NCBI GenBank assembly: GCA_001414345.1
Contig: LLCB01000058.1
Location: forward strand, 62,001-126,000
Length of the DNA: 64,000 nucleotides
Reading direction: 5' to 3'
DNA from: Hymenoscyphus infarciens
Taxonomy: Eukaryota; Ascomycota; Leotiomycetes; Helotiales; Helotiaceae
Below, in pieces: positions 37,450 through 47,151 of the stretch (position 1 is its first letter; every line of letters starts with the position of its first letter). Made by a program: the position numbers and the translations under genes. The notes under the pieces are model-generated. The model was given only the letters and a program-made list of their open reading frames with translations. It was not told the DNA's origin and ran no database searches.

Positions 37450-39711
37450 TTATTTGACCTTACTCATAATAGTCTCCAAGCCCCTCTGAACCTCAATCTG
37501 CGCCGCCCTAGCCTTAACAGCATTCAACAGTCCCCTATCAAAATCATCCCTGCATCGAAGAACAGCTTCCACCCAACTCAACTGCAAATCCCAATAATCC
37601 ATTTTAAAGCCAGCGAAAACCTCGGGAATCACACTTTTATCCTCCTCCAGAAGCTGCAAAAACTGCTCCGTCACCCTCCATTTCTCTTTGATAGTATCCG
37701 CCACATCGGGAGAGAGGTATTGGTTGTTATCGAAGAACTCAAAAGCGGTAGATACGTCGTTGAAGATTTTATCTTTATACGGGTCTTGACGCTTGAATTT
37801 CGCCCCTTTGTTTTTGACGGATGAGAGATATCGGATAAGGAGTTCGTCGGCGAGTTCCTCGATGAAGATGTCGAGGAGGGAGTGGTGGAGTACGGATTTA
37901 TAGTCGCCGATGTACTCGTCGAATGTCACGACCATTTGCTTCATAGCGGTAGCGGAATACCATTTTGGTGTAAAAAAGTCTGGCATGACGGTTCGGAAGT
38001 CGACGGCGAAGATTAGTTGGGCGAAGCGGGCGATACAGTGGGTACTGAGATCTACGTAGCCGTCGCGGAGATCGTTGATCTGTTCGTCGGTTGATTCTAG
38101 GTATTGGGGTGAGACGACGGGTTCGTATTTTTGTCGGAAACTGGAGAGGTAGGCGAATCGTCCTTCGTCTTCATTGTCGTCGATACAGGCGATTTGGTCA
38201 TTTGCTGTTGCAACGAGCCAATCTTGAAGTGCCTGAAATCCCTCGAGCTCTGGGTTGACGCCAATATACTTATCAGCCTCCTCGTCCAGCATCTTCTGCC
38301 AGTCCCGCTGGCGAGTCTTTAGTCGGAGAATCATAGCATCAATAACACCTTCCGCAACATCCAGTCTCTGAGAATTGCTAGCAGCGTCAATTTGCTCTCG
38401 TAACATTCGCCACATGTCAACCAAATTCTTCGTCCGGAAGTATCCATATTCATCTGCATCCAAATTCGAACCATCGACATTTCGTTCGGCAAAATCCTTC
38501 TTCTCTGTCTTGAAAATTCTGTCGAGCCATTGATCGAGATATCGGATGACAAGTTGTCGGAATTCCTTGACAAGCTCCCCTTCTCGTTTGTCAATAACAT
38601 GTGGCTCTAGTTCTTCTGTTCCAAACCCGAGTTTCGCCATTTTTGTATAGTATTTTTCTGGCCAGTTCAGGATGGAGAGCATGTTCGCGGAATTGGTTTC
38701 TGGATCATCAATCATGCCAATAAGGAAATCGTGCATGAGCTGATGATATATCTTGGCATATGTCTGAAAAATCCTCCATTTCTTTGGCATAAGCGGAACC
38801 ATTCCTTGCTTGACAGCATTCAAATCATTGAAATACCATTTCAACTGTTTGTCCAATTTCGCAGGGTCCTCCAAAAATGCTTGCTTCGTCTCCATAATCT
38901 GTTCCTCGGCATGTACTTGGATAGCTTGCAAGAACTTCTCCTTATACCCCCTCACATTCTTCGCTCCATCCGTAATACTCTGAAATCTAGCCGCCATCTC
39001 CTTATGATCCTTCAACGCCTCCTGCAGCGCCTTGACCCTCTTATCACTCCTCTCCTCCGCCTCAATAATAACTGCCAGCCGTACCACCAACCCATTATTC
39101 CCATTAATGAGCACACTGATAAGATTCAACGCAATCGTCCCAATATGCTCGTCAAACCACTCAACCGTCTCATCCAGCCTGGAAAAGTAATCCTCCAACG
39201 TAGTCTGCAAACTCGGATCATCCGCTCTCTGAATCTGCTCCATAGCATCATCCCTAATATTCCTCAACTGCGTCAACTCATAATGCACCACCAGTAAATT
39301 CGGCATATTCTCCACATCCTGATCATCCTCCCTCAGCATCATTTCCACCTGCGTGACCCGATCGTTAAAACTATCCAGATTCTTGCGCATCTGTTCCACG
39401 GCGCTGAAATTCCGGTGTGTCTGCGAAACGAGGTTTATGTTTGGGAAATCGCGAATCATGTTCTGGGCTTCGGCGCAGAGTTTATCAATCTTCATCATTT
39501 CTTCTTTGATGAGTTGGACTGTCCGTTGGCCGTCAGTTATTCCATTCATGCCAGATTGTGTGATTTCTAATTGTTCCTTGAGGCCGCTTCGAAGTTGCGA
39601 GTCCACGGCTGCTTTCTTTCGTGTGTATTCTAGTTTCATCGCGGCGATCTTGTCGAGGTCATCTGGGTGACGGAGGAGCTCCGCGAGCTTGACTGTGGAG
39701 GAGGTCTCCAT
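37450..39711 (-). CDS. sec6: Exocyst complex subunit Sec6
   Basis: A single uninterrupted frame of 753 aa, the usual length of fungal Sec6. It is helical throughout with an N-terminal coiled coil (about 1-130), then the conserved middle ending in DDPSLQTTLEDYFSRLDETV and the C-terminal CorEx-like helical bundles. Exocyst tethers secretory vesicles at the plasma membrane and is needed for polarised hyphal growth. No intron signals interrupt it. It is divergent from the mitochondrial ribosomal gene at 39973, sharing a 261-bp promoter region. Confidence 0.93.
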   Translation of the reverse strand: METSSTVKLAELLRHPDDLDKIAAMKLEYTRKKAAVDSQLRSGLKEQLEITQSGMNGITDGQRTVQLIKEEMMKIDKLCAEAQNMIRDFPNINLVSQTHRNFSAVEQMRKNLDSFNDRVTQVEMMLREDDQDVENMPNLLVVHYELTQLRNIRDDAMEQIQRADDPSLQTTLEDYFSRLDETVEWFDEHIGTIALNLISVLINGNNGLVVRLAVIIEAEERSDKRVKALQEALKDHKEMAARFQSITDGAKNVRGYKEKFLQAIQVHAEEQIMETKQAFLEDPAKLDKQLKWYFNDLNAVKQGMVPLMPKKWRIFQTYAKIYHQLMHDFLIGMIDDPETNSANMLSILNWPEKYYTKMAKLGFGTEELEPHVIDKREGELVKEFRQLVIRYLDQWLDRIFKTEKKDFAERNVDGSNLDADEYGYFRTKNLVDMWRMLREQIDAASNSQRLDVAEGVIDAMILRLKTRQRDWQKMLDEEADKYIGVNPELEGFQALQDWLVATANDQIACIDDNEDEGRFAYLSSFRQKYEPVVSPQYLESTDEQINDLRDGYVDLSTHCIARFAQLIFAVDFRTVMPDFFTPKWYSATAMKQMVVTFDEYIGDYKSVLHHSLLDIFIEELADELLIRYLSSVKNKGAKFKRQDPYKDKIFNDVSTAFEFFDNNQYLSPDVADTIKEKWRVTEQFLQLLEEDKSVIPEVFAGFKMDYWDLQLSWVEAVLRCRDDFDRGLLNAVKARAAQIEVQRGLETIMSKVK

Positions 39712-39972
39712 TGTCGTTTCTTCGATTGGAAATTCTTCTTTGGAGAGGGTTTGGTGGAGTTACGCCATGCTTAGAGGTTCGAGGTTGAGGTGAGGTGGAT
39801 GTCTGAAATCCGGGGTTCTAGCGCGCCTCGGAATCGGCTCCGAACATTTTCTTGCGATTGACCTCAACAACTCACAAGGACATTCACGGACAACTACAAC
39901 TCCCACAATCAAGGTATATTTTCCTCCTTTTCCCCTACCCATTTCCCAAATTAACCTATCCATTTAGCCAAC

Positions 39973-40233
39973 ATGTCCTACTTCCGCATAACCCTTCAAA
40001 GATCCGGCATCGGCATGCCCAAACGAACCCAAGGAGTCCTCAAAGCCCTGGGTCTCCGCCATCGAATGACGACCGTCTTCTACCCCGTCACCCCCGAAGT
40101 TGCAGGTCAGATTATGAGAGTCAAGGAATTGGTTTCTGTGGAGGAGGTTGATAAGCCGTTGACGAAGGATGAGGTCAAGGCGGAACGAAGACCGGAACCT
40201 GGGTTTTATTTGGAGAGGGCGGCGCCTCGTTGA
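39973..40233 (+). CDS. mrpl33: Mitochondrial large-subunit ribosomal protein uL30m (MRPL33)
   Basis: 86 aa, intron-free. [20 protein letters not shown] and [13 protein letters not shown] are the bacterial L30 signature in its fungal mitochondrial form. It acts in the mitochondrial large ribosomal subunit. The ATG follows a CCAAC context and the next in-frame ATG would cut into the fold. The C-terminal extension (about 60-86) is charged and variable in this family. Confidence 0.92.
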   Translation: MSYFRITLQRSGIGMPKRTQGVLKALGLRHRMTTVFYPVTPEVAGQIMRVKELVSVEEVDKPLTKDEVKAERRPEPGFYLERAAPR

Positions 40234-40727
40234 GGTGAAAAAGGAGGGAGGAGGGAAGAATTGTCACGATTACGGGTGTGGAGGGAGGATAGACGTATGT
40301 CAGCCGGAGAGGGGATACATCTGGATTCTCGGAGAGAGCTAGGACTAGGTGTAAGGGGGGGGGGCGTTGAGACATCCTCGTTTGCTCTCGGGAAACCACC
40401 TTGTTTTCGATACCTCCTTTCATACATTGGGAAGACACGGCGTTCTGGAGTGCTGAATGTTGCTGTAAAACATGTAAAAACACCTCGAGAAAAAGAGAGT
40501 CTCACAATATCAAGGAGCAATGTACAACACCATGAACCATCAGATTCAGAATCCAATGGAAGGAGTGTTGAACCACTGTAAAAATCCCCATAGATAGAGC
40601 AAGAATCCCAACTTGCTTCTCCCAGTTCAAAATATAGATCTTGATACTTCATCTTCCCAATCAAAACTCAACGAGACCAGCCTCTTCCAAGAGCCCCTTC
40701 ATCACAACTCCCTCCAAACCAACCATA
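40234..40727. other. Intergenic
   Basis: Downstream flank of the ribosomal gene and leader of the small gene at 40728. Open frames on both strands overlap and carry no motif. A G-run (about 9) lies near 40357. Confidence 0.6.
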
Positions 40728-41102
40728 ATGCCATTCTCCAAACTCTCCAACACAATCCGAGCAATTATAGATTGCGCCATAGACGGCTACGCCCCCGACC
40801 CAGATCTCTGGTACGACGAATACCCCAATACTCCTCATCCCTATTACATGCACATCAGCTACCGCTCTCAAGCAGAACATCTCTTCGGCAGTGACTTTGA
40901 CTACGTAGACCAAGATGACTTGGACAGATGGATTGTAGAGGAGTGGATCCTAGCAATGATCTGTTTGAAGATTGAGAATACACGAAAACGTCTGACCCCT
41001 GGAAAGATTCTCCAAAAAATTCGCTATCATCAGAGGATGAATGTGGAATGGGATGATTGGATTGAGGGGAATGGGATGGAGTACCCTGATGTTCCTGCTT
41101 GA
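40728..41102 (+). CDS. Small hypothetical protein, 124 aa
   Basis: An intron-free frame starting MPFSKLSNTIRAIIDC. It is acidic and rich in Tyr, Trp and Asp in its middle (DPDLWYDEYPNTPHPYY; DFDYVDQDDLDRW) and ends in a basic helix-like segment (ENTRKRLTPGKILQKIR) and an acidic tail. There is no signal peptide or membrane segment and I do not recognise a family. The ATG follows a typical fungal leader (AACCATA). It could be a lineage-specific protein; non-coding status is possible but the frame is well formed. Confidence 0.5.
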   Translation: MPFSKLSNTIRAIIDCAIDGYAPDPDLWYDEYPNTPHPYYMHISYRSQAEHLFGSDFDYVDQDDLDRWIVEEWILAMICLKIENTRKRLTPGKILQKIRYHQRMNVEWDDWIEGNGMEYPDVPA

Positions 41103-41450
41103 AAGGTAGGTTCATGGTTGAAGAATGGTGTGGAGAAATGACATCCTACAAGACAACGAGACCAGGACATCACCGTTAGTATTCAGTGGACACAGATAAA
41201 TATTAGCAACAAGCACTGGTTGCAGATTGATGTTCTCTATCATACAACATCCTCATTATCCCTCCAATCATTCTGATCCCCAGCTTCAACTCGTGATTGA
41301 TCCGGTGATACAACGAAGCTCGATTACAAACAGTTCTTTTCGTTTGGGAGAGAAATTAGAGAGAAAGTATTTTTGCAATAGACCACGCAAGGCCTAAGAA
41401 AGGGGACACCATTGACGCCATTCGCCACGAAGAAATACCTATGTAGCTAC
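41103..41450. other. Intergenic between convergent genes
   Basis: 3' flanks of the small gene and eaf3. No gene or clear repeat is seen. Confidence 0.65.
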
Positions 41451-42990
41451 TCAGGCACTGCGTGCCTTCTCAACGTAATCGGGGCTCGGGGTCTCATATT
41501 CCTTGACAAAGTACTTTTCGGCGTTACGTCCCAACCAATTGCTCAACTTGGTGAGCTCCTCGCGAAGGCGATTGACTGATTGAATGTCCATATTGGTTTG
41601 AGCAATCAACTCGGGAAGGGTGACTTTAGTTGGTTAGCATAGATGTTGACAGAAATGAAAGAATGCTAATGACATACCCAAAAGACGACACAAGTGCTCT
41701 GCTCCATAGGTTTCGGCAACGCCTCTGCCATAGAGTTCACTGTCCTCCTTCTCCCAACCTTCGCGGACTTCGGTGTATTGATGGCGTTCGAATCTATCAT
41801 GCGTTAGCAATCGTGTCGTATAAACAAAACGCAAGCCAACTCACCTGTAGAGTAAAAGACGACCAAGACATTTCTCAAAATATTCCTTCAGGCCAGAAAC
41901 AACCTCTTCCAAGATATCAGCTTGTGGACTACCTGGCAATCGCTTTGGCTTCTCGTAGTCGTAATAGTGGGCGAGAATAGAGCTAACGGGCTGGGCACTC
42001 GGAAGTGGAACAAGTTGTGCATTCTTGGTGACGTTCTCCCAATCATCAACCAAAATAGCCTTGATGTGGTCTGGAATGACGAGTTTGATGGATGGTCGAG
42101 AGTGGAAAGCCTCCTCCTGGTTCAATGTTAGCTTTCCCATACTGTCAGATGCACGTGTAAAACGCGAAACAACATTCTCATATTGCTTCTCTTTCTCTGT
42201 CTCTGCTGCTGGTTTTGGCTCTGGGGCAGGCTTCGGCTTGACCAAATTGGGAAACACAGCCTTGTCTGAATCCTTGGTGACGCTCTTCGACTTGGTTTGA
42301 TTTGGCTTGGGCTTTTCAGACAACTTTGTCTTAGCCTCGTCTCGAGGGATACCGGCAAGGGGAAGGTTTTGATCAGCTGGGAGACCGCCATAGTAGAGCT
42401 CCATCATTGGGGTAGCAGTGCCACGCTTTCGGTGTGCTTCGAGTGTAGGATGAAGTTTAGTGTATTGTGGCTCGTCGCCTTTGTCGCCGCGTAGTATTGC
42501 TGTGCTCTTTTTCTCGGCTGCGGCACGGTTTACGTATTTGTTCTTGTCCTTTAGGTATCCGTTGCCACCAAGGTATTGGTAATTCTTTGGCGGTGCCTTG
42601 AGAAGAGGGTCGGGGACGATGCAATCTTCAGACTCAAGAACTCGTTGGATGTCCCAGTCGTCGCTCCTAGGGTCACTCCAGCTTGAATCGCTTGACTTTC
42701 TCCTGGTAGCTCGGCGAGTAGTAGTGGTGACCTCGGTGCTAACCTCCGGTGGGATGGGATTCTTTGGGCACAGAAGGTCTTCAGGTTGCGACCCAGAAGA
42801 GGCAGACCCAGAATCCGGAGAAGGGGTAGGCTGGATCAATGTTAAGTATGAATGGGGATCGTATGTGATACGGGGGCAAACTTACTGCGCGCTTTCTGGG
42901 CGTGTTCTTGATGGCCATAGAAGGTTCGAGATCATCCTCATACTTGACTGCTCTTCCCCGGCGGGTGCCGCGTCCAGTTGGAGGAGGCAT
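41451..42990 (-). CDS. Alternative X-MRG product nested in eaf3 intron 2 (inferred)
   Basis: Inside eaf3 intron 2 an ATG at 42990, preceded by a CT-rich leader-like stretch and CCCAAAC, opens a 35-codon exon (42990-42886) beginning MPPPTGRGTRRGRAVKYED. A canonical 55-nt intron (42885-42831; GTAAGT, CTTAAC, CAG) leads to a 238-codon frame (42830-42117) that runs without a stop into the MRG exon in the same phase. The predicted product has 273 unique residues plus the 186-residue MRG domain. The unique part is basic, Pro/Ser/Lys-rich and probably disordered, with more ordered-looking stretches such as NYQYLGGNGYLKDKNKYVN and ATPMMELYYGGLPADQNLPL. I recognise no family. It may instead be a cassette exon of long Eaf3, since all junctions are phase 0. 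Confidence 0.5.
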
Positions 42991-44094
42991 GTTTGGGTGA
43001 CTGCCAAATTGACAGTTGAATTCGGGATGTTCGAGCAAATTACCAAATCAATCGGTGATGGGGTGTGGCCATTACCGATGATCGGGTGTGCTCCTGTGTG
43101 GTGGGAGAAAAGAGTTGAAGGTTGAAGGTTGAAGGTCGAGTTTACCACGGACTAGTCTCGCTGGCGGAGCGGCGACCACAAGACCCTTTCCCACCAGCAA
43201 TGAAAATGCCAACCAACAGCAGTCGACCAGAGACGGAGATATGAGCGACCCCAACTTACAAACACCCAACCGTAGGAAATATGGATATGCGAAAAATAGA
43301 CAGTAGGAGACAGGCAGCACTCACATTCTCTAAATCATAATCGCGATGTCTTCTTGCCCCACCACGTCCGCCAGGAGCTGCAACCGAGGTGTGACGCTCT
43401 TCACTTCCACGAGCTGAGCTGCGATCCGAGCCATTGGGTTTCTTGCTTCCTTTGCTAAGAGACTTGGGGCCGGGATGCTGTTGCTTCATTTGATGATGAA
43501 GCTGCGCTGCGATCTCCTTGTTCTCATCTGTAAACTTCCTAACTCGGTCGCTCGGAACCCAATCGTCCCACTGTTTGCCAGACACCGCGTTAGCAACTTG
43601 CTTCAATGCCTTCTTTGCCTTCTTTGACTTGGGGGTCTTTTGCGACTTCGGGATGGGGCGTTTGGGAGGCATTTTGATGGATGCGGTTTAGAAGTGGTAA
43701 ATATCCATCAAAAAGGGGACTTTGGAGAGGAGGTAGGTCGGCTAACGACCAACGACCGACGACCGATGGGACGACCGATGGGACGACCGATGGACTGCAC
43801 TGCAGTTCACCTCCAACCTTGAAACTTTGGAAGGCACGATTCCAAGGCCTGTCGTCACATGCCTTACTGCCTTCACCTCACTTGGGCGCCGGCTCTAGAT
43901 CTAGACAGGATATTATTGAAAAATTCACTTACAGTGTTCTTCCATCCCTTGTAATGAATCTTAAACTGCCACGCGCTATTCACATGTCTCAAATCCAGTA
44001 TCTTTGCTTCGTACAGGACTGGTCCATGAAAGCAGAGTATCTTCTCGTCCTTTGCGAACGGGGCAGTTGGATCGGCTGCCTTTGGGGGAGCCAT
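41451..44094 (-). CDS. eaf3: Eaf3/MRG15-type chromodomain-MRG protein
   Basis: Eaf3 links NuA4 acetyltransferase and Rpd3S deacetylase complexes to methylated H3K36 chromatin in the nucleus. Canonical model on the minus strand: 44094-43933, 43570-43325, 42116-41845, 41793-41678, 41623-41451, in phase, 322 aa, the normal length. The N-terminal chromodomain reads DEKILCFHGPVLYEAKILD, HYKGWKNT then WDDWVPSDRVRKF. A basic linker ends RDYDLEN, then the MRG domain starts EEAFHSRPSIKLVIPDHIK and ends DYVEKARSA. Intron 1 is 362 nt and intron 2 is 1208 nt, very long for this genome. Intron 2 ends in a textbook GCTAAC...CCAG site yet contains an open coding-like frame (see the X-MRG entry). The gene is divergent from the nkp2 gene. 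Confidence 0.92.
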
Positions 44095-44804
44095 AATTGT
44101 TAGCCGTCAGCCACTTGGACAAGTGTGGGATGAAATGCGCCTTTTTGACGGGGGGGGGGGGGATGAAATTATGAATGTAGCCAGAATGTTGTTGTTTATG
44201 GAAGGGTCAGAGTGACGAGGTTGCAAGGAGCTCTCTCGCAGCCCTACGAGATAGTTGTGAAAAGTGGTCCTGACCCTTGTCTTCCGATATCCAAAAGCAG
44301 CGTGGAATATCATGTTAGTTGTCTGACTACTAAAGAATAGCTATTCACCAAGTTTTATCTGTTTCGTCAAAACAATCATTCACTTTCATTTCTAAAGTTA
44401 AGAAATAACAGAACCTTTGTGTCAAAGAAGAATATATGTTGTTCTGAAAACCATGTTAAAATTTGAAGAGTGCATGGGAGAGTGCCGCTTTTCGGTTCTT
44501 GCGTGGATGAGGAAAGCGCGTTGGACGCGACTTGGATTGATGAATGAACCCACCTGGATGGTACCTCAGTAATAATCTTTGTGTACCTAGGTAGAAGAAG
44601 GAAACCAGTTGTTTCGCTTCTTGAATGTGTTTTTAAGACATAGAAACTGTAATATGCTTCAACTGCCTAGTCATTAGAAACCGATTTGGTCATTCCTTCA
44701 ATTCCCTGCGGGAATCTTATAATCCACACACTGCTAAAGACCCTCAGACAACAACCCACCCACCTCACAACTACCCCTCCAAAACAACACAACCTCCAAA
44801 AACA
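44095..44804. other. Divergent promoter region of eaf3 and nkp2
   Basis: A 710-bp spacer between two divergent genes. It contains a 13-nt G run at 44150-44162. The 60 bp before 44805 are C/A-rich, a usual fungal leader. No gene is seen. Confidence 0.65.
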
Positions 44805-45451
44805 ATGCCCCCAACAGAAGCAAAAATCCTCTCCACCTTCCTCCTAACCCCCTCTCCCCTGCCAACTATAATCACACTGAAAGCCTTCACACAACTCTTC
44901 CCCAGCTCCCAGCAATCCTCTCCGCAGATTCGGGCTCTCTACAGAGACCTACAACACCAACGCGCACTGGTCGTCGACACAGTCGCGCATTCCGTAGCAG
45001 CAGAAGTAAAACGAGGGAACACCCAGCGCCAAGTTGTCGTGCGATCACGAGCAAGAGGGGAGAAGCAGGTACAAGATGATGAGGTGGATATTGAGGAAAC
45101 TGTACTTAGTCCCCCTTGCCCCTCCCCAAGCAAACTCCAATCCTACCCATTTCCCTCCAGGAACAATTGCTAATCTATTCGCGATCGCAGCTCTTCGGAT
45201 CCACAGAAAATCTAGCAACCTACAGACCACATACTTTATACAGCGTCGTATCTGCTCTAGAAGAAGCTACTGCGCTTGTGGAGGACGAGATTCAAAGGTT
45301 GGATGATGAGGCTGAGAGACTGTTGGAGGAGATTCAGGGGACGGTTGGGGGACTGAGTGATTTGCGGTATGGAAAGTTGGCGAATGGAAAGTTACCGGAG
45401 CAGGTTCTTGGGGGGTTGAATAGGTTGGAGGAATCTTGTAAGGGGTCTTGA
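44805..45451 (+). CDS. nkp2: Cnl2/Nkp2-family kinetochore protein
   Basis: Two exons (44805-45101 and 45191-45451) join in phase 0 to 185 aa. The N-terminus PSPLPTIITLKAFTQLFPSS, the basic helix YRDLQHQRALVVDTVAHSVA and the C-terminal coiled coil ending VGGLSDLRYGKLANGKL match the Nkp2/Cnl2 family as I remember it. The family forms a dimer with Nkp1 in the COMA-associated part of CCAN. Intron: GTACTT donor, CTAAT branch, CGCAG acceptor. It is the second CCAN subunit of the window. Confidence 0.87.
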
Positions 45452-45760
45452 GATCTTGATTCAATTGGAGCCCGAGACAGAATTGGGCCTTCTTGCGACT
45501 TCAAACGCTCCCACCGAGACAGCCTTTACTTGGGATGCCATCCCTCGGGGCAAGAATTGGGAAACGGTGGAAACACACCACATGGGCGTTGGTTTTGATA
45601 GGTTTTTTGATACCCAATGGAATTATATTTGAGGAGCACTGCTATTTTTGTCCTATCCTGCATTACTATCGTATTCCCCCCCCATTTTACATTTGCCCTT
45701 CCTTCTCCATTACAGTCCATACATGAAAGTTTACTGTGGAGAAATTAGTTCTTGATCGCT

Positions 45761-46637
45761 TTAATATGACATCCCATCTCCTGGAGGAGCTCCCACACGT
45801 ACTCTTGGGCCGGGCGCGGCAGGTGCTGCAGGTCGGCGTCCTTGTGGTGGTGCAGTTCGTCCGCTCCTACTCTCAAGTCAGGATTGTATACTCGTAGAAC
45901 AAATGATTATAAACTTACATGATGCTTCTGCTAAGAAAGGAGATACCAATCATGAACATCCAGCTTGGAACGACTGCGAAAGCCCAGAAAACATATCCCA
46001 GAGGAACTGCGACACCGTACTTGGCGAGAGGTCCATCGAATGGATGGAAGTAACCCTCATAGAGGGGGGCGGTCTTCCACTCCTTGGAGGCGTGGAGATC
46101 AGTGAAGGTCTTGACCTCAGTAGTGGTGGCATTCAAAGACTTGACTCTGATATCAACTGGTGCGCCTGGAGTTGGGACTTCCATAATCCACAAACTTGGT
46201 GGTCCAGCACCCCAACTGTTGCAGAGAACTGGTTGGTTGTCGCAATCGATGTATCCAAGATTTGGGGCATTTGGGTTAATGGACCAGAGAGCTGCGGTTT
46301 GGTTGAAAGCAGTCTCTGCGGTTCCGCAGTGGCCGAAGCAGGTCTTGTTTCCTCCAGTAACCATAACCCACCATTCCTCTGGTGTTGTGCTGGCCAGCTT
46401 AACACTTGATCGGATTGTCTCCTGCCAGTTGTCAAGAGTCAAAATGTTGACAGTCTTTCCTCCAACCTTGGCTGCTGCCTCCGCTGGTGTGTGTGCTTTG
46501 TTTGGGTTTGGAATGTAGGAGGAGATCTTGTCGAACCAGAATTGAGCTTGAGCTTTAGCTTGCTCAAGTGGATTTTCTTGTTGCGCAGCCGCAGCGAGGA
46601 GAGGAAGCGCCAAAAGGGTACCGGAGGATAACTTCAT
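45761..46637 (-). CDS. Fungal ER-type single-pass membrane protein with thioredoxin-like luminal domain
   Basis: Exons 46637-45919 and 45866-45761 (minus) join in phase to 274 aa. A signal peptide (about 1-18, LSSGTLLALPLLAAAAQQ), a luminal domain, a transmembrane helix (about 209-234, PLGYVFWAFAVVPSWMFMIG) and a Pro/Ala/Arg-rich cytosolic tail are visible. EEWWVMVTGGNKTCFGHCG resembles the thioredoxin active-site strand, but the cysteines are spaced C-x3-C and not C-x2-C, so redox activity is doubtful. Several N-glycosylation sequons are present (NKT, NQT, NAT). I remember similar conserved fungal proteins but no established function. It is divergent from rrp12. Confidence 0.78.
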
Positions 46638-47151
46638 GATGGCGAGTTTGATGGAAGAGTTCCGCGAGGAGTGTAGTCGTCTAGGCTACAATTGTTGTTA
46701 TGGGGTGATGGAACTGCGCCGCGATAAGGCTACTGGTTGCCTTGAAGGGTAAATAGATATGCGACAACTGTCAAGGAAAGACGGGAGAAAACAAGGGAGA
46801 AGATTTGGGACGAGAAGGTATCAAATGATGTATTAGTGTAGCAACTCAGCAAAGGGGTTGAGGCCAGAATGCTTGTTGATGTCAAGATTTCAGTGGAAGG
46901 GCAGAGACGAGTCCAGAAACCCTGAGGAACGCCGGGTCTCTCATTGGTCAATACGCTGTGGGGAAATTACGTCGTTGGAGCTAAGCTGTACTTGACAGCC
47001 GAGCTGGGGCCGAGTTCAAGGGTCTCTCGGGCCGGTACTCTTCCGATTCCGCTTATCGCTATCGTTTTCTCCATTGCGGGTGGAAAATTCCAAAAAAAAA
47101 AATTGGTTACCATTTCATCCCACGGCGCAAGAGCCTATACCTTTCTTCACC
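46638..47151. other. Divergent promoter region
   Basis: 514 bp between the membrane-protein gene and rrp12. It includes a poly-A run at about 47091-47102. No gene is seen. Confidence 0.65.

Noticed and set aside
42990..43057. Direct joining of eaf3 exon 2 to the start of the nested first exon
   Set aside because: The CAG at the only good acceptor (GGCAG|TCACCC) is out of phase with the exon 2 donor, so the nested first exon is better explained by its own transcription start.
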